The notes beneath the pieces were generated by a model. It was not told the origin of the DNA, did no database searches, and saw only the letters and a program-made list of their open reading frames with translations. A stretch of 64,000 bases of DNA from Enoplosus armatus. Lineage: Eukaryota; Chordata; Actinopteri; Centrarchiformes; Enoplosidae. The position numbers and the translations under genes were made by a program. How positions within the stretch are numbered: position 1 is the first letter of the stretch; the number at the start of each line of letters is the position of its first letter. Location of the stretch: positions 14,221,694-14,285,693 of the forward strand of contig NC_092200.1 in the NCBI RefSeq assembly GCF_043641665.1, read 5' to 3'. Below are positions 11,286-25,389 of this stretch, in pieces.

Positions 11286-14200
11286 GTAAGAACCGGGACC
11301 TTTATTTATTGATATGACAACATTTCAATAAAGGAACAAGACCTGTGCTTTCCCTCCTATCACTCTGCACTCTTGTTTGTCTTATTTCTAAAGAATGATG
11401 CGTTTGAGGCACATTGTCTGTCAGTCTGTGTTGATGTTTCAATAACAACAGGGTCTTTGTGAGATGCCCAGCTGGGGTTGTAGCTCCATCCTATCCTTTT
11501 CAACACTTTTGAATTTTCTTTGAAGGGAAATTTAGATATTTTAGATGGAACATGTTTTACAGCATAATGATCTTATTCATCTTATTTTTTCCCCCTGTCT
11601 GGGTTTGTTTATGTTGTCAAACTTGAAAAGGAGTAGCTTCATTTCACTATAATATAATATTATTTGATAGAAAATGTCACCCAATAGACAGTGCAGGCCA
11701 CAAGAGTAGTTTAATTTTAGTGGACTGTAATACTGTCATCCCCTCATATAAACTCTCCATGCCCGTGTAATTCAATGCTAAGTCAACAACAACAACAATA
11801 ATCTTCCTAAAGGAGTCAATGGGGCAAATATTCAGAGTGGGTCCATGGCCAGATCTTTGTGTTTTTAGGGGTCCATGACTTGAAAATGTTAAGACAGGAC
11901 ATGAGAACTGCCACTTTAGAGCATTCAGATAGTATCACATGTGTTATTATAACAAAAGCAGCACATGCTCTGAGGCTTAATTCTGCAGTAAGAGATCTTA
12001 TGGGTTAACAGGCAACAATGTGGGCAGCTACTGACTGAGGGAAAAAATTACTCTTTTCAAAGGGAGCTTTTATTCTGATATCCAGACTTAATGGATTGTT
12101 AAAAGCCTTCAGGCTACAAGTGTTATGCCAAAAAACTTTAACACTCAATCAGTCCTAAAAAAAAAAGAATCAGTGTTTGTTCTTTTTTGTCTTTCTTTCT
12201 TTCAAGATTCGGCAGAACTAACACAAGCTTTCCTACCACTGGTGAAGAGAAATTTGGGTTTTATCAAGGGCACATATGTCAATTTTACATCCCCATTTAT
12301 TTCCGGAGCAAATCACCTCTATTTAGCCAAAGTTGAATGAGCAAGGCTATCATAAAATATTACACCGCAACCCCATCGTTGTCTCTCACACTTGGCTGCA
12401 CACACAAAACGCAGAGACCCAACACAGGCACATGCCGGCATGTATTGGCTGCTGACGGTCATTCAAGTCCTACATCCACGTATTCCACATGATTTGCAAG
12501 CTTGGCATGCCACGCTTTCCCCCCTCGGGAGGGCAGGGAGCAGATTTGGTCCAGATGCTGCAGGTTACTCAGTTAAAATGTCCAAGCTCACATGACAGAC
12601 AGACAGGAAGCAAGTTAGAGAGATGTCAAAAGGTTGGTTCTTTGTGCTCAGTGAATGTATCTTTGACCATTTTCCCCTAAAATGACCAAGATAACTTTAG
12701 AAAAACATGCTTTTCCACAAGATCTAGCCTTGTTCTATGCTACAAGACATCAATGACCAACCAACAATGTAAATATGAGCAATTATTGATTCATTTTCAT
12801 ATTTTAGAATTTATTTAAAGTTCCTAACTTGGCTCCACATTCAATTATCCTACATCTTCTGCCTTCACTGGCATGCTTATCCTTATTATCCTCCCCCAGC
12901 TCTTGTTTTCCAAGCTTTTCTTTGTTATACTCACATGTGAATGTACAGGAGTGACGCCACTCTGATCCTTCCTATTTTATATTGGCTACTTTTTGTTTAG
13001 ACATCTTGTGATTTGCAAGTAAAGACATAAACTTGTAAGTCCTTTGGCTTTTAAATGTGCAAGATGTGGTTAAAAACAAAGGATGCCAGTCAATACATTT
13101 CTGCATGCAAAAGAGTAAAAACATCACAAGATGTTCTGAATGCATGTTGGTGGCAGCCTCCTGCTATGCCTGTCATGTACAGATGTGCTGTGCTCACTCT
13201 TGTCAGTACATTATCCTGCCAAGACAATGTAGCATTGAAATGTGGTTACAGTAGTTTCACATTTGTGCTCACTGTCTTTTTGGCTTCCTGACGTGTAGTA
13301 TGTGTTGCAGTATTTAAATGCTTCCACATTCTTTTGTCAGTATGAATTAGGCTTTTCAGTTATTGTTGTGGGTATCCCAAGAGGTGAGAAAAGTCGTAAA
13401 GGCTGCTGGAGAGTGTAAGGTGAACATTTTGCCCCCATTACCCCAAATTGTTGAGGTGCCTTTGAGCAAACTGGTGTAAATATATGTAACTGTGGATGTC
13501 CAGTTGGGCGTCACTGGAGATGAGAATTAAGAGGTAAAATACAGCATTATTTGACCCCAAGAGGCAGTTGAAGCAAGGCAAAGCTATAGCCTAAACTGTT
13601 TCTCACTGTAAGTACTTTGTGGTGCAGTGGTGCCATGTATAGTGCAACAGTTAGATAGCATTATACAGCCAGTAGCAGGGTGACTGATGCCCCTCTGTAT
13701 GTCTGTGACATTACAAACAGTTTCTGTTTCGGAAAGACTGTGGACTTTGTTGAACTGGTTTCACTGGAGCCACTTACTGGACTTGTTATGACTGTGTATG
13801 TGAGGGTAATAATGAAGAGAGAGACGAGTATTGCCTCTAAATGACAGGTGTGGTTTAAGGTGGGAGGTCACCTAAACCTGCCCTGTAATTGCTGGTCAGA
13901 CTGCAGTCTGTTCAGAAAACTTTTACCCTTTTGTGATGGCAGCTTTAGTGCTGACTTCCTGAGTTTGACTTCATGGCTGAATTTTCTGTATTGCCAATTT
14001 TCTGCTTTCTTACAATTTTCTTTGCTCTGGGTGACATTTTACAGAAAGCACAGCCTGCCGCTGGGTGATAAAACAGTAATTAATACTAACTTGTAACACC
14101 TCACTTCAGTCTAGCGCTATAGATCTGCCAGTCTGTGCTTACTGCTGAAATATTTCCAAAAAGCTCCTCAGCTTTTGTTTATTCGATTGTCTTCCCTGAA

Positions 14201-16979
14201 GAAGTCATTTCCTTTGCAAATTAGACAATGTCATTAACAATGGCACAGCTACGAGTGCATTTCATTTATTTCTTTTCTATTTCAATGCATATTGATTTTA
14301 TATGAAAAAGTAAGTAAGTTATTTTCAATGTTTTCTCTCTAAGGTCACTTAGTGTAGGTGGGCTGTGCAAGCAGTCGAGCTATCTTGAGTTATGTGAATC
14401 ATTATTTTGTTTTATATAACACAAAGTAATTAAAAGAGAGATAATGGATTTCTAATCTCTGTTTCCTGTCTGTATTTGACACTGTTGATAAAATGAAATT
14501 TCACTTAATATTGCGTAAGAGTTTTCTCTGCTCAGTGCCACAAACACACAGCCATTCAGAACTGTGTTCAAATATCCTCCCATTTTTGTTTAAAGTGGTG
14601 GCTTTGAACTTCTTCTGGTGCTTAAAAGCTTTCAGTTCAAGATACAATGTATATTTGGGTTTAAAGGCCAAGTGCACTGCTGAGTCTTTACCCCCGTGCT
14701 GGTCCTGCATTGGATCAATGCTACCCTTAAATGTATGGTTTGAGCTTTGAACGCAGGCACCATGTGACCAATATATGGATTTTAAGAAAATGCAAACATT
14801 GCAGGTAAACAGTATATTCATCTATATATAATATATTCATCTTAAATGCTTTTATTTCCATCTGAGTCTAAAAATGATCTGGTTACATAAAATCCTCATT
14901 GTATCACTCGCAGCTGTTTCCGTGCTCTACAGTCTACCTTCTTTTCATTCTGTTGGGGATTTGTGATATTTTGACTCATGGGTGATTTTTCTCTCTCTCA
15001 CCACGGTAGCTTTCTCTAGGAACACAACAACAACAACAACGTGGAAGCACCAACGCCTCATGAGCATCACATCGCCTTGGTTACACTCAGTCTTTCACAG
15101 AGAGGCATCAGGTGCAGCGCTTCGCTCTGAGTCACATTAAGTGTTTGAATCATGGCACTATGCTCACCAGAGACAAGGCAAAGTTGTGTAGTCAGAGATA
15201 ATCTGCTGTACAACAAAGAGAGAGAAAGCAAAGTTGCTTCGGTGTACTCCCATCTGTTAACACATCCTGTCTCAGATGGATGAATGAATTAATGAAAGCT
15301 GGTTTTGCTAGACTACGCTGGCTGTCAGCTGTAATTATTAACTCCACCAAGGATTTTATCTGTATCTTGAAAATCTATAATCAGATTTCCATGAAATGTG
15401 GTCGACAGGCCTCGTGTCAAAAAACAACTGATTAGATTTTGAATATATTTTCATTGAGTATATGAATAGGAATATGTCTTTATTTTACTACTAAATAGGG
15501 CTAATCCAATATTAATGTTTATGTACTTAAAGAGGAATCATATTACGATAGGTTTATATCGAATGTGTTGTTTTTAACAAAATTCAAATTACGAATTCGA
15601 TTAACTCAAAAATAAATAAAAAATCTGTAGAGAGTTGAAGCTACAGCCTATTGGCCCATTAGCTTAGCTTAGCATAGAGACTGGAAACGGGGGAAACGGC
15701 TAGCCTTAGTCTGTCCAAAGCTTAAAAATACATTTACTAGCACCTCTAAAGCGCTCTAATTAACATGTTTTATTTAAATTGTTTAATCTGTACACAAACA
15801 GAAATTATAGTCAAAAATAAACTAAATTAGTTTTTTGTTGCACATGTGTGAAGAGTTTTGTCTGATGTATAACAGAGGAACTGACATCGACATAATAAAC
15901 TATTCTTATTAATATCAAGATGTTGATTTCAGCCACATATCTACCAGCCCAACTGCAACATTATGAGTCACCTAACACTGTAACTGCTGCGGCTGTTTTC
16001 AGCACTGTGTTAATGCCAAGCTGTCCTGTCCAATGCAAACTACTTAGTGCTGTTGTCACTATGCGGGGAATGGTAGAGCTTCAATTCCTGCTGCAGCTCA
16101 TGTTACCAGTTGGCATGCTCCGCCTCTGAGTGGCAACTGAAGAATGGAAAGCAACTGGTGTGAATGTGTGTGTGAGTGTCTGTGTGTAAACACTTTTATC
16201 ACTTGCATGGATTTTTGTTCTCGCTTGTTTGTGCACGTGTTCATTTGTAGCTAGTTGTGTGTGTGTGTGTGTGTGTGTGTTTACATGGGGCCGTGGTTTC
16301 ATTGTGCTCACTGTCCTCGGCTCTGCCGCTGATAACCACAGCCCTGCTGGTGACCAGACCAAAGAAAAGAACTGAGAGATTTTCTTTTGCTGGACTGAAC
16401 TGAGGCTTACATATAACTGAATACAATTCAAAACTGCGTGAAAACAATCTGAAAGATCTTATTTGCTATTTTTGGTGATAAGCTTTCACTGGCATGGTGT
16501 TATTGTGCTGCATTTCCCAGAAACCTCTTGGCAGTCAAGCAGTGTACATGGTACTTTGGTGTGTTTTTACTTGAAATGTCTCTTTTAGAAGTTTGAATGT
16601 ACCCTTACTTCCCTGTGCCATGGTGGTTATCAGTACTTACATTAACTACTTAACTACTCCTCACAATTGTCCAAAATAGCCTCAAATTTAGCAAATGTTG
16701 AAACTACTGTTAAATTGCCTTTGTCTTACATAAATCACTGATTGTCTTTTATTTACTTGGAAATACAGTCAGTTATAATCCTCGTCTTTAACAAAGCGAA
16801 TGTTAAATTGTTGCTGTGGTTTCTGTGCAGCCATATTGTCCTCCTACATACAGTTCACTTTGTATGTATGAGCTTACCTTCTGTGTCTGAGTGCATGCAG
16901 GCGTATTTATGAGTGTATTTATACTTGTGTGCTTTGCCCTCGTTTCTCACTGAGCAATCGTATGGATTGCAAGTACACG

Positions 16980-17016
<37 letters not shown>

Positions 17017-18049
17017 CATTCTTGACGTCATTTGGCTTTGGTAAGAGAGCAGATTTCTGAGCCACTGGGGTGTCTGTGTCAGTCTGTTCACCCAATCCTA
17101 GAGAAATACACAACACCTGCACTGACCTAAATGATTCATAAACACACACACACACACGCACACACACGCACACACACCTGGTTTTCCTTATCAGCCACTT
17201 GTTATTGTTATGTATTGTTCCAAATCTTTCTCCCTGTATGTCAACACACAGTCTTTTCTCTCTGAGATTTATCTTTGGTCACAGCTTACTGAGCTGTTAA
17301 ATCTTTAATGTGACTGACAACTGCAACATTAGATGATGCCAATGGGGTATCACATGTAAAGCTGTCAATTAAGCTGTTGACAGAAACGCTCTGGGACACC
17401 TATCTGTGTGTGTGTGTATATTTTTACACTGCACAATTTTGTGAGTCAGCAACTGTTGAAATCTGTTTTTGTGTGCAGTAATATGATCTTCTAACAGCAC
17501 ATGTTGAATATGTGATTACTGTTCATCACTGTTCAACATTAACGTAAGTGGAAACCTGAATATCAATCAGCCGTACCGAGGTGTGGTCTTATTAGGATTG
17601 AGATCTTTCTGCAGAGTGAGTTTATAAGACATTGGCTGATGTATGATGTCGTAATCCAGACATGTCCGTCTGTTATTTTCCATTTTCCACTATGTTAAGT
17701 CATCAAAATGCTTCGGAGAACCCCAGAAGATGATCCACTAGAAAAGGCAGTGTTCTGATCAGTATGTATGATCAGACTGTGACATTTTTGGGTGACATTT
17801 TTGTGACATTTTGTCCGAATGGGGCCACTGAGATTGTGAACATGGTGTGCATTAAGTATCTCTTGAGTGTGTGTGTGTGTGTAGGCGCTAGCAGCTAACT
17901 TTGTAGCAAAGCCCTGTTCAACCTCTGCAATAATCACATTGCACCGGGGTCATGAGGTGCAGATGATTGTTTCGGTGTCATTAAAAGTCATGTTGAGTCT
18001 TAGTGCAAATTTAAATTTCACAGTATGAATTAAAGTACAGCAGTTCAAT

Positions 18050-18098
<49 letters not shown>

Positions 18099-21000
18099 TT
18101 GTGGTTACTGGTGTGGGCAGGAAGGCTGTGGTTGCCTTGACGACCCTGGCACACTCGCCAGTGGTTCTGTATGTAACCAATGAATAATTCAGGGTGGTCA
18201 GAGGCGGCAGGCTTTCCCACGAGTCACCTGTGCCGAGGAGCTCCGGTCGCTCCAGCTGCTCTGTCCTGACTCTGTTACTGGACAGATAGATCCACTTCTT
18301 AGCCCCCTCTCGCTGCCATGTTTTCTCATACAGTCAGAAAGATCAGTGCCTGGTTGCACGGCATACTCCCTTGGGTGTTGTAATATCTCTATTATAAAGT
18401 GACATTTGTCACACGTGTGTTAGTGACATGGTTCCTCTTCAAGATATAATTTTTCTTTAAGAATCCTCATAAATATCAGGGCTGGAATTATTCCAAAATG
18501 TCTTCTTCTTCAACTGCTGTCCTAACTTTAGTAATAATTGGCAGACCTGGTATTTGTGGTATGAAAGAAGGACATCAAGGTCTTCTCCTGCTGCTTTTCT
18601 ATCCTGGCTGGGAGCTAATTGTATTCGCTCAGCCTCCCTGGGTGTAAATCATTCACAGATTAGATGAGTAGAACGAAAACCAGGAGGACTGTGAGGCGAG
18701 CACTGACAGGAACGTGCCCATAGCAGAGGAACTTGTTGGCATTTTGCAGCCTACAGGCAGGTTTTAAGGCAGTGTCTCTATCCTGCCAACACTTTACCCG
18801 TCACATGAGAAAAGACACCTGTGTCACGAGATGTTGGTGAAATTATACAGATTGGCATATGGCTCATAATTTGACTGCAGTGTCTGCCAAACTAGTCTGA
18901 AACTTTATCCTGGAGTTTAAGTTACCATTCTTAGTTTTGACAGATGTATATGTGATGTATATGATGAAGCAGTGTATAGAGACAAGATCCAAAATAGCCT
19001 GCACTTATTATACCATATAAGTGAATACTATACACTATAATTACAAAACTAGTCGTAATATGTTACCTTTGTGTTTGACAGATTCAGAGACAAAAGAAGC
19101 TGAAACGACTAGATTATAAGCCAGATGCGTGATGGGGTTTCTAATGTTGCTGATGCAGACAGTATGTGCATATACAGTAGGTGTATATATATTTAAACAT
19201 GCAGGAACAGTGTGTGTACTCAAGGGGAGTAATATATAATAAATATACGAGGTTCAGTTTATCGCTTCTGTCCCATTCTGCCTATAAACCTTCTCTGAGT
19301 AGCTCAGGCTTGTAAACACACTCTCTGCTCTCTGAGCAGTTCACTGATGGTGTGTGACAGACCTGCTCTGATCACAAGCGTAATTCTGAGGTTTTATAGA
19401 ACAGCCTGAGCCTAATTACCTCCAATATTGCAGAGAGTGAGTATCACAGGACCCGGGGTGAGTGGCAGAAAAAGTTGCAAAAACTTCAAACCAAACCAAC
19501 CTGTGATTCCAGGTACTGTTGCAGAAATTGTAAGATTTCAGTGAAAAAGGACTGGCCTGATACTATTATTATATGCTATTATTATGGAGCATAAATCACC
19601 TGATCTCTCCCTTGACGTCACTTTTTTCATGCAATATATGGCTTCTTATTACATTTTCACACAAGTCACATTAATGTCAAAAGTACGCCCTCTCCCTCTG
19701 ACTAAATAAAACTGCCATGAATGCATCTCGCCATCAACAATTAATGCACATGTGATCTGCAGCACAAGTCGCATGCTGTCCCCGTGTAACCTGAGGGGGC
19801 CAAGCTCCTGTCAGCCGAACGGTCACAGACGTCAACATCGGCAGCTACTGCACGCCGTCAGTGTGTTGCCATGCCGACCCAGGCTTCCTGAGACACGTCT
19901 CATCCATAATAGAATGATTCCATCGCCTTACAGGTTGGCCTTTTGATGGCACCCATCGGCTAATTGGCCCGCCTTCTGCTCGTCAGGTAGAGGGGCCATG
20001 CTGGCTGGTTGAGAGGTGGTCCGGGGACACAAGTGCTCTAGATTCACCTCAGTTCAGTGACTCGTATGAGGCTTCTGGATGAGGACATGGCCTCTGAATC
20101 ACTCCAGTACTTCTGCCCTCTCTTTCACTGGGTAATTTGCATGTTACTTTCCTGATGTATAGGCTGAGTTTACCTGAGATGACTTGGTTTTAATCTCTCT
20201 GTCAGAGACTATTCTGAACCTGAAAGGTCTTATGTAGCTGGATAAGAGCCTCGGAGAACCAGGATATCATATATTCTATAGATATGGTTGTATTAATGCA
20301 CTGAAGTGTCCTTTTAGGGTAGCTATGAGGGCCGAGATTTAAAACCAGAAACAGCTTTTTCTTTCACGGTGTGACAAAGGTGAAAATGAAATGCACTCTG
20401 TGCGAAGAAGTGTGGGGGGAAGTGAGGTGAGGCCGGGCTCCGCTTGCATCAGAAGCATGAGAGAAATCTACTTCAAAGTGGAGTGAAATCAAGTGTGGAG
20501 AACCCAAAAATAGGCACTGATGCATTTCAGACATTTTAGCCTTCATGAGGGCATGCTGGTGGACTCCTTATCTTTCTACTTCAAGAGTGCCTTGATTTCT
20601 GGAGAAGTTTAACCTCATTATAGCACACAACTCTTTCTGTCAGACTAACATTTTTTCTAACAACATGATTATTGGATTACACATGAGAGACTTGTGTTTG
20701 CTTTGTGACATATTCACACTTGGCTAGTTTGGTTCAGTTGCGTGGTGTAGGTTAGAGTTGAGGAGAATGTATGAATGGATCAAACAAACATGGCACAGCT
20801 ATTACTGGTTCTGTAAACTTCAAACATTTTTATCTGATATCAAAACAGCTCCATGTATTTCCCCCTCGTCATGTTTCAGTATACCACATGTCATCTATAT
20901 CTTTTGTTTCTAGCTGCCCGTTTTTGTTCTCTATAGCAGATTAAGGTATTCTTAAAGGAATAGTTTGATGAAGATTGATCGATTGTCAGTTTAATATGAA

Positions 21001-22366
21001 GCTACAGCCAGGAGATGGTTAGCTTAGCTTAGCATAGTGAGTGGAAACAAGTAGCATGCACATAATACATTTATCTTTATCATATTTAGGGGACAGACAT
21101 GAGAGTGGTATCAATCTTCTCGTCTAATGCTTGGCAAGAAAGTGAATGTAGAACTTTTCCTTTAATACTCCTATCTGATTAATTCTTTCTTAGCTTAGAT
21201 GCCAGAAAAGAAATCCCATCGGTTAACAGAGTTCCCAATCAGCCACTGTGTAATGTTTACAATTTTTGATTTGGTTTAAGACAGTGTGTCAACTCTAAAT
21301 GGGCAAAAATGAAAATGTATCATCTTCTGCTTTGATCCAGAGAACTGAGCTACAGATGTGAACACGCTCTTAATATCTCCTTATTAACAATTCATGAAGC
21401 TTCTCTCCCCGTTATGATCTGATGCTCTGGTCAAAAATAATAATGTTGTTCGTCTCTATTTGCAGTACTGTTACTGTGAGCTCTGGTAGCCCAGTGAAGC
21501 ACTTGTAATGCAGCACTAGATGAAGTATGGTTACCATTCTATGTCGTTATTATCACAACAACAACAAGGAGTCCAAATTGCAGCTCTACTGAATGGCACC
21601 ATCTTTGCTTACAAGCTGCCTCGTTATCCATTTGTGAAGAGAGGACGGGGGAAGAATTCCTGTCTTATTGAATAAGGAGGCTGTCGATCCGGAGCCTCCT
21701 GCTCTCAGGAATCCTTACATTTGCAGAACACCGGGAACCATAGATCACATAGAGAAAGAGTGAATCAATGAGGAGGAGAAGAGGGAAGCAGAGAGGGAGG
21801 GTAAAGAAAGAAAAGGGAAAGAGATGAGGACAGATAACAGAGTGAGATGTAGGGAAAAAAAGCAAAGGGCTCTGTACTGATTCAGCTAAACACATTTTTT
21901 AAGATCTACGCCTCTGTCTCTAGGATTATAAGAAGACGGGTCACTGTCCTTGAAGTAGTCAAACACTGGGAGACATGCCTTAGCATTGTAGGCAGTACTA
22001 AATATCTGCTGTTTTGCCGTTTTAACTATTGTAGGTTGTAACATGTTTGGCACGTGACCCACACTAGGAACTAAAAGTCAAGTCAAAAAGTCCCCCAACT
22101 TTACTGAAGTTCAATACTCGCCACATTTTGTTTAAGCTGCAAAACATTGCTAAAGAAGAGATGCGGTGACCATAGTGACTCGGTTGACTGTGCTTGCTGT
22201 CAGTGTACAGAGTTTCATTGAAATTACTGGCTGCTCTTTTCTGCTGTATTCATTTATTGTGCTGTCTTGCCGTTCCCCTGCAGTGCTGTATATACAGAAC
22301 CACTGTGACAGCTGCACCCTCCATGTCCTGCCTATGTCTCTCCATCTCATTCTCCCCACTCACCTC

Positions 22367-22407
<41 letters not shown>

Positions 22408-25353
22408 ATCCAATATCCTGTCACTGTCTGAGTGACAGACATATCTAACAACAGCCTCAGCTTTCTCTTTCTCCGTCGCCTCTTTTCTAATACGTCTCTC
22501 TATCTGATAATGGCTGCATTGTCTCATCACACCACCTGACTTAATACTTACTGCCAACACCTCTTGAAAAAACCTCTTGTGTTCTTTGCAGCTTCTCATT
22601 TACATCAAAGTCGTGCATATACTGCAAATACATTTTATACACACTTAATCTTATGTTCTGAGCAGGATTTCAAAACATGTTGTATCTGTACACACGTACA
22701 TGTCTACGCAATAAAGTCATAAAGTCATAATTATTTTAAATAAATAGACAGTCTGTATATGTTTTAGCCCATGCAGTCTCCTTCATCTTGGGACAAAGTG
22801 GTCCTTTTTGGGACTTTTTCAAAAACCCATCTGAAGTACTGAAGCGTGTGTTTGTGTTGAATTAAAATGTTTCTCTGCCGGAACAATCAGGCTGTACAGT
22901 ATTCTAAGGCTGCAGGGGGAAAACAACCTCGTAGCGTTTGGATTTTTTGTTTGGCTAAATATGCAGTGCCACGTCTAAACTGTACATTTTTTCATCAATA
23001 TCTTCTTTTTTTCCCCTCTTTCACCCCAAAAGCAGCAGGGGTATTCACCGGGCCCGTGGTTATAGGACAGAGCCAAACGTGGTTACATTGGAAAAACCTC
23101 CAATGTCAACAGAGGAGATGTGAGAGAGGCACGGAGATGATTACAGGACAAGAAAAAGCAAAGTAGACATTAGGAGGAAAAGGAACGCCAGTAGAGAGCG
23201 ACATGACAGAGAGGAGATGTGAGAAGAGGAGAGAGTGAGAGAGAACAAGATCTCACAGACACTAGTGATACCCGCTGGTTAATGGGATTTGAATGAATTA
23301 AGCTTTATGATGGGGCCATGAAGATGATTGTTAAGCATGCCTGTAATTGAGTGTGAATAATGTAAAGGTTGCTGGAGGAATTAATCAAATTTACAATCCT
23401 AAAACATGAAGATTTGAAAGGTTAAACTCAAGCTTTGAGTTTCAACTCTTATTTGGAAAGTTTAAAATTAGATTTGAAGCATTAAAACAAAGATTTGAAT
23501 GTCTGTAATAACTGCTCTGTGCTTGTGATGTTTGCTGTTACAAGGATTTAATTTAAGTTCGTGTGCACGCCTTTCTGAGATTCAACACACTTTTTCTTCA
23601 GAGATTAAGACATGCCCTATCAGCTACGCTTGCTGGTATTTATGGCACTATTCTAACAGGGGAAAGATCTGAAACAACTTAAACCAGACCTGGTCTAACG
23701 GAGTTTCAATCAATCATTTGTGCTTTTCAAACCCAAATTATAGTTTATAAATCATGAGTTTTACCTCATGCATTGTGGCTCCAAACCACATTACTACACC
23801 ATGCCAGAATAAAACGTATGAGTGTGTTTTGGAGAGAGATTTGTTTGTTTGTGTTTGTATATGTGTGCAGCATGTGTGGCTGTTGTATTGTCTTGTGATT
23901 TCTTCACAGAGCGCTCTGACCCACTGTGTGCTTTCATGTGTTTTTTTTTCATGGCTGAACCCTCTGTCAGTGTCATCGGGCTGTTTTGCAGCTTTGCAAG
24001 TGTTTCATGAATGCGTGTCTGTGTCTTTGTCTGAGCTTGTGCGTGCGTGTGTGTGTGCGTGTGTGTGTCAGACTACAGAGCGGTAGTTTCAGTACCTGAG
24101 CAGCCGAATGGAAATCTCACCCATGCTCCTCTCTCCCCAGAGGTCTCTCCAGAGTGTAAAAAACCTGACACACATCATAACGTTATCACCCACTCACCGA
24201 GTGTGAGGGGAGGAGGTGGGGGAGCATAGATAGAAAAAAAGAGGCAGTGGGAAATCCATGAAATAGACCAGAGCACTCAGCAGAGAAAGATGGACAATTA
24301 AAGAAGATAGGAAGGAGTGGAAGATAGAATGACATGTGAGGAGGAAGCCCGAGTGTGCAGGAAGGTGTGAAAAAATGTGAATCTTGACACATGCATAACA
24401 TTTTGACATTGACAAGAGTTGGGCATGAGAAGTTATTGCTGCAGAGTGTTAATCTGTGCATGTGCCTACCTTTAGTCCTCAGGGGACAGGAAGTAGGTCG
24501 GCAGAGCATCAGGGATTTGTCAATGTGCCAATCACAGTACTGATAAACTACAAAGAGGAAGTCTGGCTTAGACGCTGTAGGTTCCTCTCTAGCCTGAAAG
24601 ACTTTTGATTAACGATTTGTGCATGTTGGGGTCTTCCTATTAAATCGTTGGTGATATAAGATTCAATATGGTGTAAAATGTAACATTTTTCATTCATATT
24701 TCATTTACTACCTGAAACATCTCTATATATTTTGAATTCTATGCTTGCCTACAGACAAATTTGACATTTTTGCATGTTCAGCTAACCTGCTGTGGGTGCA
24801 CTGACTGAAACACTCTAGGTTACACTGGCACTTAATTGGAATTCATGAATTGAAAGTTGGACACTCCATTGTCTCCATAATTACCATTAGCACCATTATC
24901 TAGTAATTTCCAGGAACCTTTTAATGCATTTATTTTTCAGTTTTACCAAAATATCTTCAATGTTGTCTTTTCCAGATCTTTAAGGGGGTGTTACAGTTAA
25001 ATGATTGAATTTTCTGAGATAATTTAACTATTCTAACAGAATTAAATGAATAGTGAGTCATTTGTCTTTGGCCATCAATAATAAATTTACGGGTGTCATG
25101 ACCTGGCCAAGAAATAGTCTGGCACATAACCCCCCATAAAATCACAACTTGTGGGTTTTATAGTGAGTTGAGCTTTAGAAGTACTGTTTGGCAGATTTTC
25201 TTTTTTAACAGAGCCATTTCTTTCCCCCCTGCTTCCAGTCTTTATGCTAAGCTAACCGTCTCCTGGCTCGAGCTTCATATTCAATCAACAGATATGAGGG
25301 TGGTGTCAAACTTGTAATTACCAAGGGGAATCCCCTCATTACATCGTCATTCA

Positions 25354-25389
<36 letters not shown>
